A stretch of DNA of 64,000 nucleotides from JBGAPI01 sp044221335 (GTDB lineage Bacteria > Pseudomonadota > Gammaproteobacteria > Xanthomonadales > Ahniellaceae), in assembly GCA_044221335.1 (NCBI GenBank), contig JBGAPI010000022.1, positions 1 through 64,000 on the forward strand. Reading direction: 5' to 3'. This document shows, in pieces, positions 15,787 to 25,114 of the stretch. The notes below the pieces were generated by a model that was not told the origin of the DNA, ran no database searches, and saw only the letters and a program-made list of their open reading frames with translations. A program made the position numbers and the translations under genes. Position 1 is the stretch's first letter. Each line of letters starts with the position of its first letter.

Positions 15787-17949
15787 CTACGGATCTCGCG
15801 CAGCGAGATCCGCCCGCACCAGTTCGAAACACACATGGATCCGCGGATCCCGCGCGAAATCGAACGGGATGCTCGCGCGGCTGACGTCGCGTACCGACAG
15901 CCCGGCCGCGGCCAGCGCTTCGGCGTCGAGCCTGAAGCGCCGGAGATGATTGGAGAACACGATCACGCCGTCGGCCGTGAGCCGCTCGCGGCAGGAGGTC
16001 AGCAGTTCGACATGGTGGCGCTGCACGTCGAAGTCGTCGGCGCGCTTGGAGTTGGAAAAGGTCGGCGGGTCCACGTAGATGAGGTCGTAGCGGGCCCCGT
16101 CCTGCGCCAGCCAGCGCATCGCATCGGACTGCATCAAGCGGTGCCGCGGGCCGCTGAAGCCGTTCGCAGCCAGGTTGCGCGCCGCCCAGTCGAGGTAGTT
16201 GCCGGACAGGTCGACACTGGTGGTCGACGCCGCCCCGCCGGCCGCCGCGTGGACGCTGGCGCTGCCGGTGTAGCAGAACAGGTTCAGGAAGTGCCGATCC
16301 TCGGCGAGCTCGCGCAGCCGCGCGCGCACCAGCCGATGGTCGAGGAACAGGCCGGTATCGAGGAAGTCGAACAGATTGACCTCGAAGGCCAGGCCGTCCT
16401 CGTGCACCGTCAGCGACTCGCCGCGGCGATCGTGGCGGCGGTACTGGTCCTCGCGGGTCTGGCGGCGGCGGGTCTTGGTCGCGATCCGCTCCGGCGGGCA
16501 GTCGAACACCTCGGCGGCGACCGAGACCAGGTCGTCGAAGCGACGCTCGGCGACGCGCTCCGGGATGTCCTTCGGCGCGGCGTATTCCTGGATGTGCAGC
16601 CAGGCGCCGTAGACGTCGATCGCCGCCGCATATTCGGGCAGGTCGGCATCGTAGGCGCGGTAGCACTCGATGCCCTCGCGCTTCAGCCGCGGCGCCAGGT
16701 GCTTGAGGTTCTTGCGCAGCCGGTTGAGCAGTCCCGCCGCACCCGCCTCGCGCGGCCGCGGCGCGTTCGACGGAGCGCGCTGCGCGTCCTCGGCGTCGAC
16801 GCAGTACAGCGTGCACGGCAGCGCGCCGTTCATCAGCTGGTAGCGGCGCCTGGCCCGCAGTCCGGTTGCCCGTGCGAGGCTCTCCTCCGACGTGATGAAC
16901 GCCGTGGACCAGCCGGCGAAGCGCTCGCGCACGATGTCCCCAAGCTGGCGGTACAGCGCCACCGTCTCGGCCTGTTCGCCCATCCGTTCGCCGTAGGGCG
17001 GATTGGCGATCAGCAGGCCGGGGGCCGCGGCCGGGGGCGTGATCTCGTCGAGGCGACGATGCTGGAAGCGGATCGCCTCGTCGACGCCGGCGCTGCGCGC
17101 ATTCGCCATCGCCGCGCCGACCACCGCGGCGTTCTGGTCGGAGCCGACGATCGTGCCGCGAAAGCGGTTCCGGCCGGCCTGCCAGCGATCGTCGGCCTCG
17201 GCGCGCAGGCGGCGCCACAGCACGGCGTCGAACTGCGCCCAGCCGAGCAGGCCGAACCAGTCGCGGCCGAGGCCGGCGGCCCGGTCCGTGGCGATGAATG
17301 CGGCCTCGATCGGCAGCGTGCCGCTGCCGCACATCGGATCGAGCAGCGTGCCGTCGGCGGCGGCCAATGCCGGCCAGCCGGCCCGGATCAGCATCGCCGC
17401 GGCCAGGTTCTCGCGCAGCGGCGCCTCGCCGGCCCCGTGGCGGTAGCCGCGGTGGGTCAGCGCCGTGCCGGAGAGATCCAGCCCGACGAAGCCGCGGCCC
17501 TTCCGCAGGGTCAGGTTCACCCGGACGTCCGGCGCCTCGCGATCGATGTCGGGTCGCGCGCCGGTGTCGGCGCGCAGGCGGTCGACGATCGCGTCCTTCA
17601 CCTTCTGCGCGACGAACTGGCTGTTGTTGAGATTCGGCGCGGTGCCGTGGGCGTCGACCGCCAGCGTCGCGCCGCGACCGAGGTGCAAGCCCCACTCGAC
17701 CCGGGCGACGCCCTCGTACAGCGCCTGGGCGTCCTCCGCCGCGAACTCGCCGAGCTGCAGGATGATGCGGCTCGCCAGCCGCGACCAAAGGCAGGCGCGA
17801 TAGCCAAGCTCGAGGTCGCCTTCGAAGTGCACGCCCGCCAGCGCTTCGCGGACCTCGACCCCGCCCAGCGTCGTCAGCTCGTCGACCAGCAGGTACTCGA
17901 GGCCCTTGGCGCAGGCAGCGAAGTAGCGTTGTCGCGGGATGTCGGTCAC
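15787..17949 (-). CDS. rlmL: Bifunctional 23S rRNA guanine methyltransferase RlmKL
   Basis: A 720-aa fusion enzyme modifying 23S rRNA at G2445 (N2, RlmL part) and G2069 (N7, RlmK part); E. coli RlmKL has 702 residues. The order is an N-terminal ferredoxin-like/THUMP region (FAACAKGLEYLLVDEL onward), an RlmL methyltransferase with DPMCGSGTLPIEAA and NPPYGERMG (about residue 318), then an RlmK methyltransferase with NLFCYTGSASVHAA and DPPTFSNSKR (about residue 628). The start is a GTG at 17949 whose GTGA overlaps the stop of the upstream hydrolase, implying translational coupling. An in-frame extension further upstream lies inside that hydrolase gene and is rejected. Confidence 0.96.
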   Translation of the reverse strand: MTDIPRQRYFAACAKGLEYLLVDELTTLGGVEVREALAGVHFEGDLELGYRACLWSRLASRIILQLGEFAAEDAQALYEGVARVEWGLHLGRGATLAVDAHGTAPNLNNSQFVAQKVKDAIVDRLRADTGARPDIDREAPDVRVNLTLRKGRGFVGLDLSGTALTHRGYRHGAGEAPLRENLAAAMLIRAGWPALAAADGTLLDPMCGSGTLPIEAAFIATDRAAGLGRDWFGLLGWAQFDAVLWRRLRAEADDRWQAGRNRFRGTIVGSDQNAAVVGAAMANARSAGVDEAIRFQHRRLDEITPPAAAPGLLIANPPYGERMGEQAETVALYRQLGDIVRERFAGWSTAFITSEESLARATGLRARRRYQLMNGALPCTLYCVDAEDAQRAPSNAPRPREAGAAGLLNRLRKNLKHLAPRLKREGIECYRAYDADLPEYAAAIDVYGAWLHIQEYAAPKDIPERVAERRFDDLVSVAAEVFDCPPERIATKTRRRQTREDQYRRHDRRGESLTVHEDGLAFEVNLFDFLDTGLFLDHRLVRARLRELAEDRHFLNLFCYTGSASVHAAAGGAASTTSVDLSGNYLDWAARNLAANGFSGPRHRLMQSDAMRWLAQDGARYDLIYVDPPTFSNSKRADDFDVQRHHVELLTSCRERLTADGVIVFSNHLRRFRLDAEALAAAGLSVRDVSRASIPFDFARDPRIHVCFELVRADLAARDP

Positions 17950-18461
17950 GCGAGTGTCGCCAGGAACTCGCCGAACCAGCGCGCCGTGATCTCCACGTGC
18001 CCGACCAGCCGATGGCTGTCGTCGACGAGGATGGTGCGCGCCTTGCGTGCCGCGGCGAACGCGATCACGTCGTTCGCCGGGATCAGCTCGTCGTCCCAGC
18101 CGTGGACGATGGTGAGAGGCACCTGGGCCACGTCGAGCCGGCGCGGGTAGCCGGGGATCGCCAGCGCGGGCGCGAGCAGGAAGACCCCGAGGCACGGACG
18201 TGCGAGCGAGGCCAGGCCGGAAGCGAACGCGCCGAGGCTGGAGCCCGCGAACACCACCGGCGAGCCGTCGGACGGCGCCGCGGCGATGGTGCGGGCGATC
18301 CGCTCGTCCAGCGCCGGACCGGTCTTCAGCGCATCGAGATCGCGGTAGTCGGGGCGGACCTCGCGCCAGCCGAGCGCGGTCGCGGCGGCCGCCATCGCGG
18401 TGACCTTGGTGGCGTCCGGGCCGCTTTCCATGCCGTGGGACAGTACGACGGTGCCGCGCAT
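17946..18461 (-). CDS. Small alpha/beta hydrolase
   Basis: A 171-aa cytoplasmic alpha/beta hydrolase of the short YqiA/RBBP9-like size class. The HGMESGPDATK oxyanion-side loop, the nucleophile elbow GSSLG (Ser75), an acidic residue in GWDDELIP (Asp123/124) and His150 in DDSHRL form a plausible catalytic triad. Substrate is unknown. The ATG at 18461 is supported by GGAG seven bases upstream and by the family start at the first strand (GTVVLSHG). It is co-transcribed with rlmKL (4-base overlap) and divergent from the amidase gene. Confidence 0.88.
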   Translation of the reverse strand: MRGTVVLSHGMESGPDATKVTAMAAAATALGWREVRPDYRDLDALKTGPALDERIARTIAAAPSDGSPVVFAGSSLGAFASGLASLARPCLGVFLLAPALAIPGYPRRLDVAQVPLTIVHGWDDELIPANDVIAFAAARKARTILVDDSHRLVGHVEITARWFGEFLATLA

Positions 18462-18510
18462 CGACGAGCTCCGAACAGGGCCGCGCATCCTACCGCGGCC
18501 GGCGAGGCGC

Positions 18511-19116
18511 ATGGCAGACTGGCGCATGCCCTCCGAGCACGCTCCGGCGACGTCGATCGTCGATCGCCCCCTGCCCTACGTCGAGCGCCTCGCACGTCGC
18601 GCCGGCGCCGACCTCGATCTCCTGGTGATCCACTGCACCGAGCTGCCCGACCTCGCGAGCGCGCGCGACTACGGCGAGCGCATCCACTACCCGGAGTCCG
18701 GCACCGGCAACAGCGGCCACTACTACGTCGATCGCGACGGCCGGATCGAATGCTGGGTCGAACCGCTGCGGGTCGCCCATCACGTGCGCGGCCACAATCC
18801 GCACTCGATCGGCGTCGAGCTGGTCAACCGCGGCCGCTATCCCGACTGGTTCGCGCTCGGATCGCAGCAGCCGGACGAGGACTACCCGGACGTCCAGATC
18901 GAGGCCCTGCTGGCGCTGATCGCCCACCTGCGAACGCGGTTCCCGACGCTGGCGCGGATCGCCGGCCACGAGGATCTCGACCTCGCGACGGTCCCGGCCA
19001 GCGACGATCCGGGACGCACCGTCCAGCGCAAGGTCGATCCCGGCCCGCGCTTTCCCTGGCGCCGCGTGATGGCGCACTGCGGCCTCGACCGCGTTCCCCG
19101 GAGCACCACCGCATGA
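18511..19116 (+). CDS. N-acetylmuramoyl-L-alanine amidase, AmpD-like
   Basis: A 201-aa amidase_2/PGRP-fold zinc amidase. Likely zinc ligands and active-site elements are LVIHCTE (first His), the HYYVDRDGRI strand, AHHVRGHNPHSIGVELVN, and the GHEDLD / DPGPRFPW C-terminal signature. No signal peptide is visible, so a cytoplasmic role in recycling 1,6-anhydro-muropeptides, as for AmpD, is the best guess. The start at 18511 is preceded by GAGG at close spacing; an ATG at 18526 is an alternative. The stop overlaps the start of the following M20 peptidase (ATGA). Confidence 0.88.
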   Translation: MADWRMPSEHAPATSIVDRPLPYVERLARRAGADLDLLVIHCTELPDLASARDYGERIHYPESGTGNSGHYYVDRDGRIECWVEPLRVAHHVRGHNPHSIGVELVNRGRYPDWFALGSQQPDEDYPDVQIEALLALIAHLRTRFPTLARIAGHEDLDLATVPASDDPGRTVQRKVDPGPRFPWRRVMAHCGLDRVPRSTTA

Positions 19117-20441
19117 AGCCGACCGGATCCGCCCGCCTCGTACTCGCCGTCGCCACCGCGCTCGCCTTCGGGCCGGCGCGGGCCGCTACGCCGACGGTGC
19201 CCGCCGCCGAGATCGACGCCGCCTATCCGGCGATCGAGAAGCTCTACCAGGAACTGCATCGCAACCCCGAGCTCGGCTTCCGCGAGTACAAGACGGCGGC
19301 GACGCTGGCGGCTCGTCTGAAGGCCGCCGGCTACCGGGTGACGACCGGCGTCGGCGGCACCGGCCTCGTCGCGCTGCTCGACAACGGCCCGGGCCCGGTG
19401 GTGATGCTGCGCACCGAACTCGATGCGCTGCCGATCGAGGAGAAGACCGGCCTGCCCTACGCCAGCACCGCGAAGGTGAAGAACGACGCCGGGGAGCTGG
19501 TCCCGGTCGGGCACATGTGCGGCCATGACCTGCACATGGCCGCGTTCATCGGCACGGCCGAGCGGATGGCGAGTCGCCGCAAGCTCTGGCACGGCACCCT
19601 GATGCTGGTCGGCCAGCCGGCGGAAGAGCTGATCGCCGGCGCGAGCGCGATGCTGAAGGACGGGCTCTTCACCCGTTTCCCGAAGCCCGCATTCGCGCTC
19701 GGCATCCACGACGAGCACACGCTGCCCGCCGGCGTCATCGGCTACCACCCGGGCTGGTTCCGCGCCAATTCCACCGGACTGGAGATGACCGTGGTCGGCA
19801 AAGGCGGCCACGGCGCCTTCCCGCATTCGGCGATCGATCCGGTAGTGACCGCGGCCCGCATCGTGGTCGGCCTGCAGACCCTCGTGTCCCGCGAGAACGA
19901 TCCCAACGAGCCGGCGGTCATCACCGTCGGCAGCATCCACGGCGGCAGTGCGCCGAACATCATCCCGGAGCGGGTGAAGCTGCAGCTCACGGTCCGCTCG
20001 CTGAAGCCCGAGATCCAGCAGCGGATGCTGGCGTCGATCGCGCGGGTCGCGCGCGGCGAGGCGCTGGCGATGAACGCGCCACAGGAACCGGCGATCGCGA
20101 CGATCTCCAGCACGGATGCGGTCTACAACGATCCGGACCTCACCGAGCGCGCGGTGGCCGCTGCCCGCGCCGCGCTCGGCGTCGAGCGCGTCGTCCCGAT
20201 GCCGGCGCAGATGGGTGGCGAGGACTTCTCGCAGTTCGGGCTCGCCGGGGTGAAGTCGGTCCTGCTGCATGTCGGCGCCGTCGACCCGGCGAAGCTCGAG
20301 GAGTCGAACAAGACCGGCGTGCCGGTGCCGGCGGTGCATTCGCCGCTGTTCGCTCCCGTGGCCGAGCCGACGCTGAAGTCCGCGATCGGCGCGGAGACCG
20401 CGATCCTGCTCGACTGGCTGCAGCCGGATCTCGCGAAATGA
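19113..20441 (+). CDS. Exported M20-family amidohydrolase/metallopeptidase
   Basis: A 442-aa protein with a signal peptide (about residues 1-25, ALAFGPARAATP). It is followed by an M20D amidohydrolase domain (family of hippurate hydrolase and amino-acyl amidases). The metal site is visible as HMCGHDLHMA (with the Cys ligand of this subfamily), and catalytic GQPAEE and GGHGAFPHSAIDPV in the dimerisation domain. QMGGEDFSQF is the C-terminal metal-ligand motif. It probably cleaves N-acyl amino acids or dipeptides in the periplasm. The start overlaps the AmpD-like gene, suggesting a link between peptidoglycan fragments or peptides and this enzyme. Confidence 0.93.
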   Translation: MKPTGSARLVLAVATALAFGPARAATPTVPAAEIDAAYPAIEKLYQELHRNPELGFREYKTAATLAARLKAAGYRVTTGVGGTGLVALLDNGPGPVVMLRTELDALPIEEKTGLPYASTAKVKNDAGELVPVGHMCGHDLHMAAFIGTAERMASRRKLWHGTLMLVGQPAEELIAGASAMLKDGLFTRFPKPAFALGIHDEHTLPAGVIGYHPGWFRANSTGLEMTVVGKGGHGAFPHSAIDPVVTAARIVVGLQTLVSRENDPNEPAVITVGSIHGGSAPNIIPERVKLQLTVRSLKPEIQQRMLASIARVARGEALAMNAPQEPAIATISSTDAVYNDPDLTERAVAAARAALGVERVVPMPAQMGGEDFSQFGLAGVKSVLLHVGAVDPAKLEESNKTGVPVPAVHSPLFAPVAEPTLKSAIGAETAILLDWLQPDLAK

Positions 20442-20453
20442 ACGCCGCCGCGA

Positions 20454-22649
20454 TCAGGGCGTGCAGCCGCCGGTTCCGATCGGCCGACTGAAGCGCTCGA
20501 GGCGGATCTGCCCGGTGCCGAAACCGGCCTGGGTCGCGGCGTAGCCGAGACTCGCGTGATTGCAATCGCTGAAGTCCAGCGTCGCGCTGCCCCAGGATGC
20601 GCGCTGCACCGCCTGCGGATCGAAGCCGCTGCCGAAGCGCGTGCCGACCGGGCGCAGCAGCGCGATCTGGTAGTGGCCGTCGCGCCCCGTCGCCTCGCCA
20701 TAGAGCCACATCGGGCGGCCGGCATCGTCGTAGGTGAACCACGCGATGAAGATCCGCGGGACGGCATCGGGAGGATCGCCCTGCACCACCGACTGCTGGG
20801 TGACGAACACGCCCTCGCCGCTGCGCAGCGGATTCCAGAAGGTGCCGGAGTAGGCGATGGAAGCATTCGACGGCGGCGGCACGCTGAAGTCGACCGCGGT
20901 GACCGACGCCAGGTGGGTCAGCTGGGTCAGCGCGCGTTCCTCGCTGCCGTAGGCCGCAGGCCCCGCGAAACGCAGGCGGCCGTGCGCGCTGGTCGTCGAA
21001 TCGGCGCCGTCGAACGCGAAGGTCACCGGTCCCCAGGTGCTGCGCACGACCGCGTTCGGATCGAAGGCGTCCCCGAAACGCGCACCGCGGGTCTCGTACA
21101 GAGCGTCGAAGCGCACGCCGTTGCCGATCCACTCGCCGTTGCCGAACAGCCAGCGCTGTTCGCCGTCGGCAGCGGCCGGCGGATAGGTGAACCAGGCGAC
21201 CAGGGCCTGGTTGTCCGGCAGGATCTCGAGGAACTGGCCCTCGCCGGAACGCGACTCGGTGTACCACTGCCCGCTGCTGTTGCCGTCGACCGGCGAGCCG
21301 CTGCCATAGCGGTCGCGGAGATCGCTGACCCGCCGCCGAGGCCGGTAGAGGTCGTGGCTGCCGGCGGTCGCCGGGTCGATCCGGCAAGGGCCGGCGATGC
21401 CCTGCGCCACCGCGCGCTGGCAGGCGTCGAGCAGCTGCTGAGACTGGCCACGCGCATCCGCAGCGGCCGGCGTACCGGAGATCAGGCGCACGAGGGTGTC
21501 GAAGCCGCCGGCGGCCTCGGCCTCGCTGAAGCCGCAGTGGCTCGGGACGTCCTCGTCGACCCGTGCGATCACGGTCCGCGCGCCGTGGATCGCATCGGCA
21601 TGGAACGGCCGCACCAGCAGGTCGCCCGAGGTGTACAGGCTCACGACCGGCACGGTGTTCCGGCCACCCTCGATGTCGTTCTGGATCCGCGCGGGAATCG
21701 AGCTTCGGCCGAAGTCGAAGCGCGCGAACAGGTCCGGCGCATAGCGCCCGAGCTTCAGGTCGAAGGCCGCGGTCGAACCGCTGAAACTCCCGACGTAGCG
21801 GCTGTCGAAGGCATTGCGGTTGTCGAGCTTGTCGGCCGAACGCACCAGGTCCGACAGGCCGAATACGGCGTAGCCTAGATTGGTGGTGAGGAAGGACTCG
21901 TCGTCGATGCCGCTGTAGTCCATCAGTTGCGCGAGGCGCTGCTTCTGGGCGTCCGTGCGGAGCGTCGGACGGATGCCGAGGCCGGTGCAGACGGTGATCG
22001 GCAGGGCCGCACCGAGCACGCGGACGCTGTCCTCGAAGCCGGAGAGGTTCTCCGGGATGTCGCCGGGATCGAGCGCCCAGGGCAGCGGCTGCCGGCCGCG
22101 CGGCAGCGAGCCGCCGGTGACGCCGCTGCAGGTCGCGTCGTAGGCGAGGCGGAGATCGAGCGCCGAATCCCACGCGGCGATCGGGTCGGCGGGCGCGCAG
22201 ACCGCGAAGACGCCGGCCAATTTTTGGAAGCGGACGTCGTCCAGCATCTTCAGCGAGATGAGGCCGCCCATCGACCCGCCAACCGCGAGCAGCCGGCCGG
22301 GGACGCCGAAGTCCTGACTGAACCGGCTGACGAGTTCGGCATTGTCGTCCATCGCCGTGAACAGTGCCCAGCCGCGCTGCCGGTAGCCGGAGGCGGCGAT
22401 CGCGTAGCCCTGCGCCAGCAGCAGGTCCTTCAGCGGGCCGAGGCTGGGGCTGTGATCGATCTCGAAGCCGTAGCCGTGGTTGTAGATCACCAGCGCACCG
22501 CCCGGCTGCCAGGTGTCCGGCGCCGCGATCGCGTAGCTGGCGCCGCCGGGCGTAGTGCCGTGGGCCTCGCGGGTGGCATGCGCGGGGCTGACCGCCAGGA
22601 CGACCGACAGCAGGAGAGCGCTCAACGGCAAGGACTTTTCCATCGACAC
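20454..22649 (-). CDS. Secreted alpha/beta hydrolase with two C-terminal WYxxxRSGEG modules
   Basis: A 731-aa exported protein. The signal peptide covers about residues 1-26 (VVLAVSPAHATREA). The hydrolase domain has VIYNHGYG and the nucleophile elbow GGSMGG, resembling secreted esterases or peptidases. The C-terminal third holds two copies of a beta-rich module starting at about residue 458 (GQWYTESRSGEGQFLE) and about 597 (GTFWNPLRSGEGVFV). Each continues with AWFTY and W-L-(F/Y)-G elements; I know this module from many exported Lysobacterales proteins, where its function is unclear. The first codon is GTG at 22649 with GAGG five bases upstream; an ATG two codons later is possible. It is convergent with the M20 gene, 12 bp apart. 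Confidence 0.85.
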   Translation of the reverse strand: MSMEKSLPLSALLLSVVLAVSPAHATREAHGTTPGGASYAIAAPDTWQPGGALVIYNHGYGFEIDHSPSLGPLKDLLLAQGYAIAASGYRQRGWALFTAMDDNAELVSRFSQDFGVPGRLLAVGGSMGGLISLKMLDDVRFQKLAGVFAVCAPADPIAAWDSALDLRLAYDATCSGVTGGSLPRGRQPLPWALDPGDIPENLSGFEDSVRVLGAALPITVCTGLGIRPTLRTDAQKQRLAQLMDYSGIDDESFLTTNLGYAVFGLSDLVRSADKLDNRNAFDSRYVGSFSGSTAAFDLKLGRYAPDLFARFDFGRSSIPARIQNDIEGGRNTVPVVSLYTSGDLLVRPFHADAIHGARTVIARVDEDVPSHCGFSEAEAAGGFDTLVRLISGTPAAADARGQSQQLLDACQRAVAQGIAGPCRIDPATAGSHDLYRPRRRVSDLRDRYGSGSPVDGNSSGQWYTESRSGEGQFLEILPDNQALVAWFTYPPAAADGEQRWLFGNGEWIGNGVRFDALYETRGARFGDAFDPNAVVRSTWGPVTFAFDGADSTTSAHGRLRFAGPAAYGSEERALTQLTHLASVTAVDFSVPPPSNASIAYSGTFWNPLRSGEGVFVTQQSVVQGDPPDAVPRIFIAWFTYDDAGRPMWLYGEATGRDGHYQIALLRPVGTRFGSGFDPQAVQRASWGSATLDFSDCNHASLGYAATQAGFGTGQIRLERFSRPIGTGGCTP

Positions 22650-22786
22650 GACGGCCTCGATCCGGCAGAACCCCGATGCTAGCTCGGCACCGGCAACCGG
22701 ACCTGACCCGGCGCTCCGATCGCGCGCGCGCGTCGATACACTTCGTCACACGGCCTACCCAGGCTCCAGCCACCTCCGGACGAGCG

Positions 22787-24859
22787 ATGGACCAGGACCT
22801 CCCCCTGCGGCGACGCGACCGGCTGAGCACCCGCCTGATCGTCGCGGTGATGGGCTGGGCGCTGCTGATCGGCGCGATCCTCGCCGTGGCCCAGACCGCG
22901 ATCGACGCCCGCGCGCAGAGCCGCGAGCTCGATCGCTCCGCCCACCAGGCGCTGGAGGCCCTGAAGCAGGCCGCGGTCGAGGCGGTCTACGAGATCGACC
23001 GGCGGCTCGCCGACCAGGTCCTGAACGGCCTCTCGGCCTTTCCCGGCGTCGACCGCGCCGAGCTGATCATGCAGCCGGACGTCGTGCTCGCGCAGCACCT
23101 CGGCGTGCGCGAAAACCACGACTGGCGCTTCCTCACCGACCCGCTGTTCGGCCAGGAGCGCACCTATGCCGTCGACCTGCCCGACCCGCGCAGCGACGCC
23201 AAGCTCGGCGAACTCCGGATCAGCATCGACACCTGCCAGTTCGGTCGCGCTTTCCTGGAGCGCTCGCTGATTTCGCTGGCGACCAGCCTGCTGTGGGCGA
23301 TGCTGCTCGGCCTGGTGCTGCTGGTCGTGGTGCATCTCAAGGTGACCCGGCCGCTCGAGCACCTGGTCGACACCCTCGATCGTGCCGGCGGCCGCGCGCT
23401 GGAGTCGCTCCGGATCGACGAACCGCCGGGCCACGGGCGCGACGAGCTCGGCCGCCTCGCGGCCTCGACCAACCGCCTGCTGGCCGCCGTCCGCGAGAGC
23501 TATGCGCGGCGCACCGAGGCCGAGGCGCGGGCCAGTTTCCTGTCGCAGTACGACGATCTCACCGGCCTGCCGAACCGGCGGCTGTTCATGACCCGGCTGT
23601 CGCACGCGATCGTGACCGCGGCGCCGCGCGGCGAGCCGCTCGCGGTGGTGCTGATCGACCTGCGCGAGTTCCGCGAGATCAACCGGCTGCACGGCAACAG
23701 CGTCGGCGACGAGGTGCTGCGACAGGTGGCGCGGCGGCTCGAGGCGGCCGCCGGGGCCGGCGCCTTCCTCGCCCGCCTCGGGCAGGACGTGTTCACGCTG
23801 CTCTGCCGCGAAGGTGCCGGCCGCGCCGCGATCGACACGCTGATCGCCGGGCTGACCGACGACTTCGGCCAGCCGCTGACGGTCGGCACGAAGCAGATGC
23901 TGCTGTCCGCATGGATCGGCGTCGCGCTATACCCGGACGACGCCGTCGACGCCGAGCAGCTGATCCAGAACGCGGAATCCGCCCTTTCCCACGCCAAGCG
24001 CAGCGGCGACAACGGCGTCCGCTTCTTCGAGGCCGGCAACGACGACGAGGGGGCGACCCGCAAGCAGTTGTCGAACGACCTGCGCCGCCAGGACCTCGCC
24101 GCGCAGCTGCACCTGGTGTACGAACCGCAGATCGCCGCCGACAGCGGCCGGGTGGTCGGCGTCGAGACCCTGATCCGCTGGCGTCATCCGGAATTCGGCC
24201 TGCTGCGCCCGGCAAGTTTCATCCGGCTCGCGGAAGAGAACGGCGCGATCCACACGATCGGCAACTTCGTGCTGCGCCAGGCCTGCGCCAAGGTGATGGC
24301 GTGGCGGCTGGCGCTGGGCGAGCCGCTGTGCGTCGCGGTCAACGTCTCCGCGACCCAGCTGCGGCGCGGCCATCTCGACGCGGCGGTCGCGCGGCTGCTG
24401 GAAACCATGGCGCTGCCGCCGGAGGCACTGGAGCTGGAAATCACCGAGACCGCGATCGTCGAGAACATCCAGATCGCGACCGACGTGCTGCACCGGGTGC
24501 GCGAACTCGGCGTCGGCATCTCGATCGACGACTTCGGCACCGGCCACGCCTCGCTCGGCTACCTGAAGCAGCTGCCGGTGACCAAGCTGAAGATCGACAT
24601 GAGCTTCGTCCGCGACCTGCTGACGGACGCCAACGACGCGACCATCGTGCGGGCCATCGTCAGCCTCGGCCACAGCCTCGGCCTGACGGTCACTGCCGAG
24701 GGCATCGAGTCGACGGCGCAGCGCGACATGCTGGTCCAGCTCGGCTGCGACACCCTGCAGGGGGCGCTGTTCGGCATCGGGCTCGAAGAGGACGAACTGC
24801 TGACGCGGGTACGCACGCGGCGCTTCGGAGACTCGCATCTCGACCTCTTGCGAACCTGA
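22787..24859 (+). CDS. Membrane GGDEF-EAL protein, probable cyclic-di-GMP phosphodiesterase
   Basis: A 690-aa protein with TM1 (about 17-36), a periplasmic sensor region (about 37-160), TM2 (about 161-184), a HAMP-like linker, a GGDEF domain (about 250-420) and an EAL domain (about 430-680). The GGDEF signature is degenerate (GQDVF, 332-336), so cyclase activity is unlikely. The EAL domain keeps ETLIRW (Glu460), ELEITETA, the DDFGTGHASLGYL loop and KIDMSFV, so it is probably an active c-di-GMP phosphodiesterase. The start at 22787 begins at the charged segment before TM1; frames further upstream are Arg-rich non-homologous sequence. It is transcribed divergently from the secreted hydrolase. 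Confidence 0.93.
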   Translation: MDQDLPLRRRDRLSTRLIVAVMGWALLIGAILAVAQTAIDARAQSRELDRSAHQALEALKQAAVEAVYEIDRRLADQVLNGLSAFPGVDRAELIMQPDVVLAQHLGVRENHDWRFLTDPLFGQERTYAVDLPDPRSDAKLGELRISIDTCQFGRAFLERSLISLATSLLWAMLLGLVLLVVVHLKVTRPLEHLVDTLDRAGGRALESLRIDEPPGHGRDELGRLAASTNRLLAAVRESYARRTEAEARASFLSQYDDLTGLPNRRLFMTRLSHAIVTAAPRGEPLAVVLIDLREFREINRLHGNSVGDEVLRQVARRLEAAAGAGAFLARLGQDVFTLLCREGAGRAAIDTLIAGLTDDFGQPLTVGTKQMLLSAWIGVALYPDDAVDAEQLIQNAESALSHAKRSGDNGVRFFEAGNDDEGATRKQLSNDLRRQDLAAQLHLVYEPQIAADSGRVVGVETLIRWRHPEFGLLRPASFIRLAEENGAIHTIGNFVLRQACAKVMAWRLALGEPLCVAVNVSATQLRRGHLDAAVARLLETMALPPEALELEITETAIVENIQIATDVLHRVRELGVGISIDDFGTGHASLGYLKQLPVTKLKIDMSFVRDLLTDANDATIVRAIVSLGHSLGLTVTAEGIESTAQRDMLVQLGCDTLQGALFGIGLEEDELLTRVRTRRFGDSHLDLLRT

Positions 24860-24931
24860 CGACGCGGATGTCGTGGGAGGGGTCAGCCCCGATCGCGCGC
24901 CGGGTAGCCCCGCGTGGGACTTGCGAAAACT

Positions 24932-25047
24932 CCCGTCATTGCGAGGAGGAGCGCAGCGACGACGAAGCGAGCCAGTGACCTTGCTTCTTGCGGTCCACGC
25001 CACGGAGCGACGGCACTGGATTGCTTCGCTGCGCTCGCAATGACGGG
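24932..25047. repeat. 116-bp palindromic dispersed element, copy 1
   Basis: Bounded by perfect 14-bp terminal inverted repeats (CCCGTCATTGCGAG at 24932-24945 and CTCGCAATGACGGG at 25034-25047), with partial self-complementarity inside. A second element of exactly the same length lies at 27862-27977. The GTCATTGCGAG/CAATGAC word is a widespread bacterial intergenic repeat often mis-translated as 'RHCERSEAIQ'-type peptides. It sits between the convergent EAL gene and solute-binding protein gene, in a 255-bp gap that otherwise holds GGGGCTCGCGCCCC-type repeats. Confidence 0.85.
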
Positions 25048-25114
25048 CGATGGGCACGACCGGGTCGGGGCTCGCGCCCCTCGGTCGTCGGGGCTTTTGC
25101 TCCTCCCGCGAGGG

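Noticed and set aside
15787..18195. An 802-aa version of RlmKL
   Set aside because: The extra 82 residues overlap the upstream hydrolase in another frame and are Arg/Pro-rich. The GTG at 17949 fits the family start.
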